Assembly: GCA_019247255.1 (NCBI GenBank)
Contig: JAFAPJ010000518.1
Location: forward strand, 1-6,533
From: Methylobacteriaceae bacterium
GTDB lineage: Bacteria > Pseudomonadota > Alphaproteobacteria > Rhizobiales > Beijerinckiaceae
DNA length: 6,533 bases
Direction: 5' to 3'
Shown here: positions 5,180 through 6,533 of the stretch, one piece after another
Layout of the letters: each line of letters begins with the position of its first letter
Position numbering within the stretch: position 1 is the first letter of the stretch
Translations under genes and position numbers: made by a program
Notes under the pieces: model-generated
The model's database searches: none
Told to the model about the DNA's origin: nothing
Seen by the model: the letters and a program-made list of their open reading frames with translations, nothing else

Positions 5180-6533
5180 TTGTCCCGAACCCGCACCGTC
5201 GACGTCGCGATCATCGGAGGCGGCACGGCCGGGATGGCGGCCCGGGCCGCGGCCGCCGAGGTCGGGGCTTCGACGCTGCTCATCGAATCGGGCCCGTGGG
5301 GCACGACCTGCGCGCGGGTCGGCTGCATGCCCTCGAAGCTCCTGATCGCGGCGGGCGAGGCCGCGGCCGTGATACGGCGCGCGCCCATGTTCGGCGTCGA
5401 AGCCGGCGAGCCGCAGGTGGACGGCCCAGCCGTCATGGCGCGCCTGCGCCGGGAGCGCGACCGCTTCGTCGGGAGCGTGCTCGACACGCTGGCGAAGCTC
5501 GGGCCGGAGGATCGGCTCGAGGGCCGGGCGCGCTTCGTCGGGCCGGGCTCGCTCGCGGTGGAGGGCGCCGGCCGGATCGAGGCGCGCGCGGCCGTGATCG
5601 CGACGGGCTCGCGCAGCACCGTGCCGCCAGCTTTCCGCGACCTCGGCGGCGCGCTTCTCACGAACGAGACGGTGTTCGAGCTCGCCGACCTTCCCGTCTC
5701 GCTCGCCGTCATCGGGGCGGGTCCGCTCGGGATCGAGCTCGCCCAGGCCTTCGCGCGGCTCGGCGTCCGGGTCACCGTCTTCGACACGGGCCGGGCGGTC
5801 GCGGGCGCGAAGGATCGCGAGACGGGCGCGGTCGCACGCGAGCTCATCGGCCGCGAGGTCACGCTTCGGCTCGGGGTCGAGACGCAGGCCCAGGCCGTCC
5901 CGGGCGGCGTCGAGATCGGCTGGCGGGGCGAGGGCAGCGGATCGGGCCGGGAGACCTTCGCCCGCGTCCTCGTCGCGGCCGGCCGGGCCCCGAACCTCGA
6001 CGGTCTCGGGCTCGACGCGGCCGGCCTCGCGCTCGACGAGAACGGCATTCCGCGCTTCGACCGGGGCACGATGCGCTGCGGCGAGAGCGCGATCTTCCTC
6101 GCCGGCGACGTCGACGGGGACCATCCCGTGTTGCACGAAGCGGCGGACGAGGGCTGGATCGCGGGTGCGAATGCCGGGCGCTTTCCGGACGGGATCGAGG
6201 CCGTGCCGCGCGGTCCCGCCTTCGCGATCACCTACACGGACCCGGAGGTCGCGACCGTCGGCCCGCCGCTGCCCGCGCTCGAGGAGGGCGGCGCCGTGAT
6301 CGGCCGGGCGGACCTCTCGGGCTCGGGCCGCGCGATCGCGATGGGGCGGGCGGCCGGCCTCATCAAGCTCGCGGCCGAGCGTGACAGCGGACGGCTCCTC
6401 GGGGGCGAGATCGTCGGCCCGGGGGCCGAGCATCTCGGCCATCTCCTCGCCTGGGCGGTGTCGCTCGATCTCGACGCCGGGGCGCTCCTCAACCTGCCCT
6501 TCTACCACCCGACGCTGGAGGAGAGCCTGCGGA
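5180..6533 (+). CDS. Dihydrolipoyl dehydrogenase-like pyridine nucleotide-disulfide oxidoreductase (3' end cut)
   Basis: This FAD enzyme of the class I disulfide reductase family passes electrons from NAD(P)H, via FAD and a redox disulfide, to a disulfide or similar acceptor in the cytoplasm. Visible are the FAD loop IIGGGTAG (residues 11-18), the redox pair Cys44 and Cys49 in TTCARVGCMPSK, the NAD(P)-binding loop IGAGPLGIELA (from residue 178), the second FAD motif LAGDVDGD (about 307-314), and the C-terminal catalytic HPTLEE with His443 and Glu448. All key residues are intact. The window shows 451 codons of a usual 460-480. TTG 5180 was chosen as start because GGAG lies six bases upstream and the N-terminus then fits the fold. 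No pyruvate or 2-oxoglutarate dehydrogenase subunits adjoin, so it is an orphan and its physiological acceptor is uncertain; it may be a stress or thiol reductase. Confidence 0.92.
   Translation, partial: MSRTRTVDVAIIGGGTAGMAARAAAAEVGASTLLIESGPWGTTCARVGCMPSKLLIAAGEAAAVIRRAPMFGVEAGEPQVDGPAVMARLRRERDRFVGSVLDTLAKLGPEDRLEGRARFVGPGSLAVEGAGRIEARAAVIATGSRSTVPPAFRDLGGALLTNETVFELADLPVSLAVIGAGPLGIELAQAFARLGVRVTVFDTGRAVAGAKDRETGAVARELIGREVTLRLGVETQAQAVPGGVEIGWRGEGSGSGRETFARVLVAAGRAPNLDGLGLDAAGLALDENGIPRFDRGTMRCGESAIFLAGDVDGDHPVLHEAADEGWIAGANAGRFPDGIEAVPRGPAFAITYTDPEVATVGPPLPALEEGGAVIGRADLSGSGRAIAMGRAAGLIKLAAERDSGRLLGGEIVGPGAEHLGHLLAWAVSLDLDAGALLNLPFYHPTLEESLR

Noticed and set aside
4826..6508. Very long minus-strand open frame (560 codons) opposite the flavoprotein
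   Set aside because: It has charged low-complexity composition, crosses the intergenic region and lies over the intact disulfide oxidoreductase. It is best explained as a GC-driven shadow.

Overview
The window is very GC-rich chromosomal DNA with tightly packed genes on both strands. A GAAC-N7-GAAC element upstream of ssb is the reverse complement of the direct-repeat LexA box GTTC-N7-GTTC known from Alphaproteobacteria. Together with the GC content and the SSB sequence, it points to an alphaproteobacterium, probably Hyphomicrobiales and possibly Methylobacteriaceae or a relative. The order is inference and the genus cannot be read from this sequence. I see no RNA genes, CRISPR arrays, insertion sequences or phage genes.

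Left part (1-1187): a diacylglycerol-kinase-family lipid kinase runs off the left edge on the minus strand. It is preceded on the same strand by a 26-residue hydrophobic mini-protein with a plausible ribosome binding site, which appears not to be described. Divergent from these lies ssb, encoding single-stranded DNA-binding protein. Its likely promoter carries the LexA box, so ssb is probably induced by DNA damage.

Middle part (1216-3691): a two-gene minus-strand operon encodes a Rossmann-fold NADP reductase of the F420-reductase-like family and a DJ-1/PfpI (Hsp31-like) protein. The genes are coupled by a GTGA stop/start overlap. A LysR-type regulator is transcribed divergently across 74 bp. 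The layout suggests an inducible redox or electrophile-stress module controlled by the LysR protein. The inducer and substrates are unknown.

Right part (3705-6533): a Tat-exported L,D-transpeptidase with a peptidoglycan-binding domain converges on the LysR gene. Its apparent intrinsic terminator lies inside the 3' coding end of lysR. Divergent from it is a dihydrolipoyl-dehydrogenase-like flavoprotein disulfide oxidoreductase that starts with TTG and is cut by the right edge just after its catalytic His/Glu motif.

Most of the content is conventional. The points most worth a second look are the SOS-type promoter of ssb next to an unusual divergent neighbour, the 26-residue mini-protein, the LysR-linked redox pair, and the terminator embedded in coding sequence. 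I found no clear evidence of a wholly new system.
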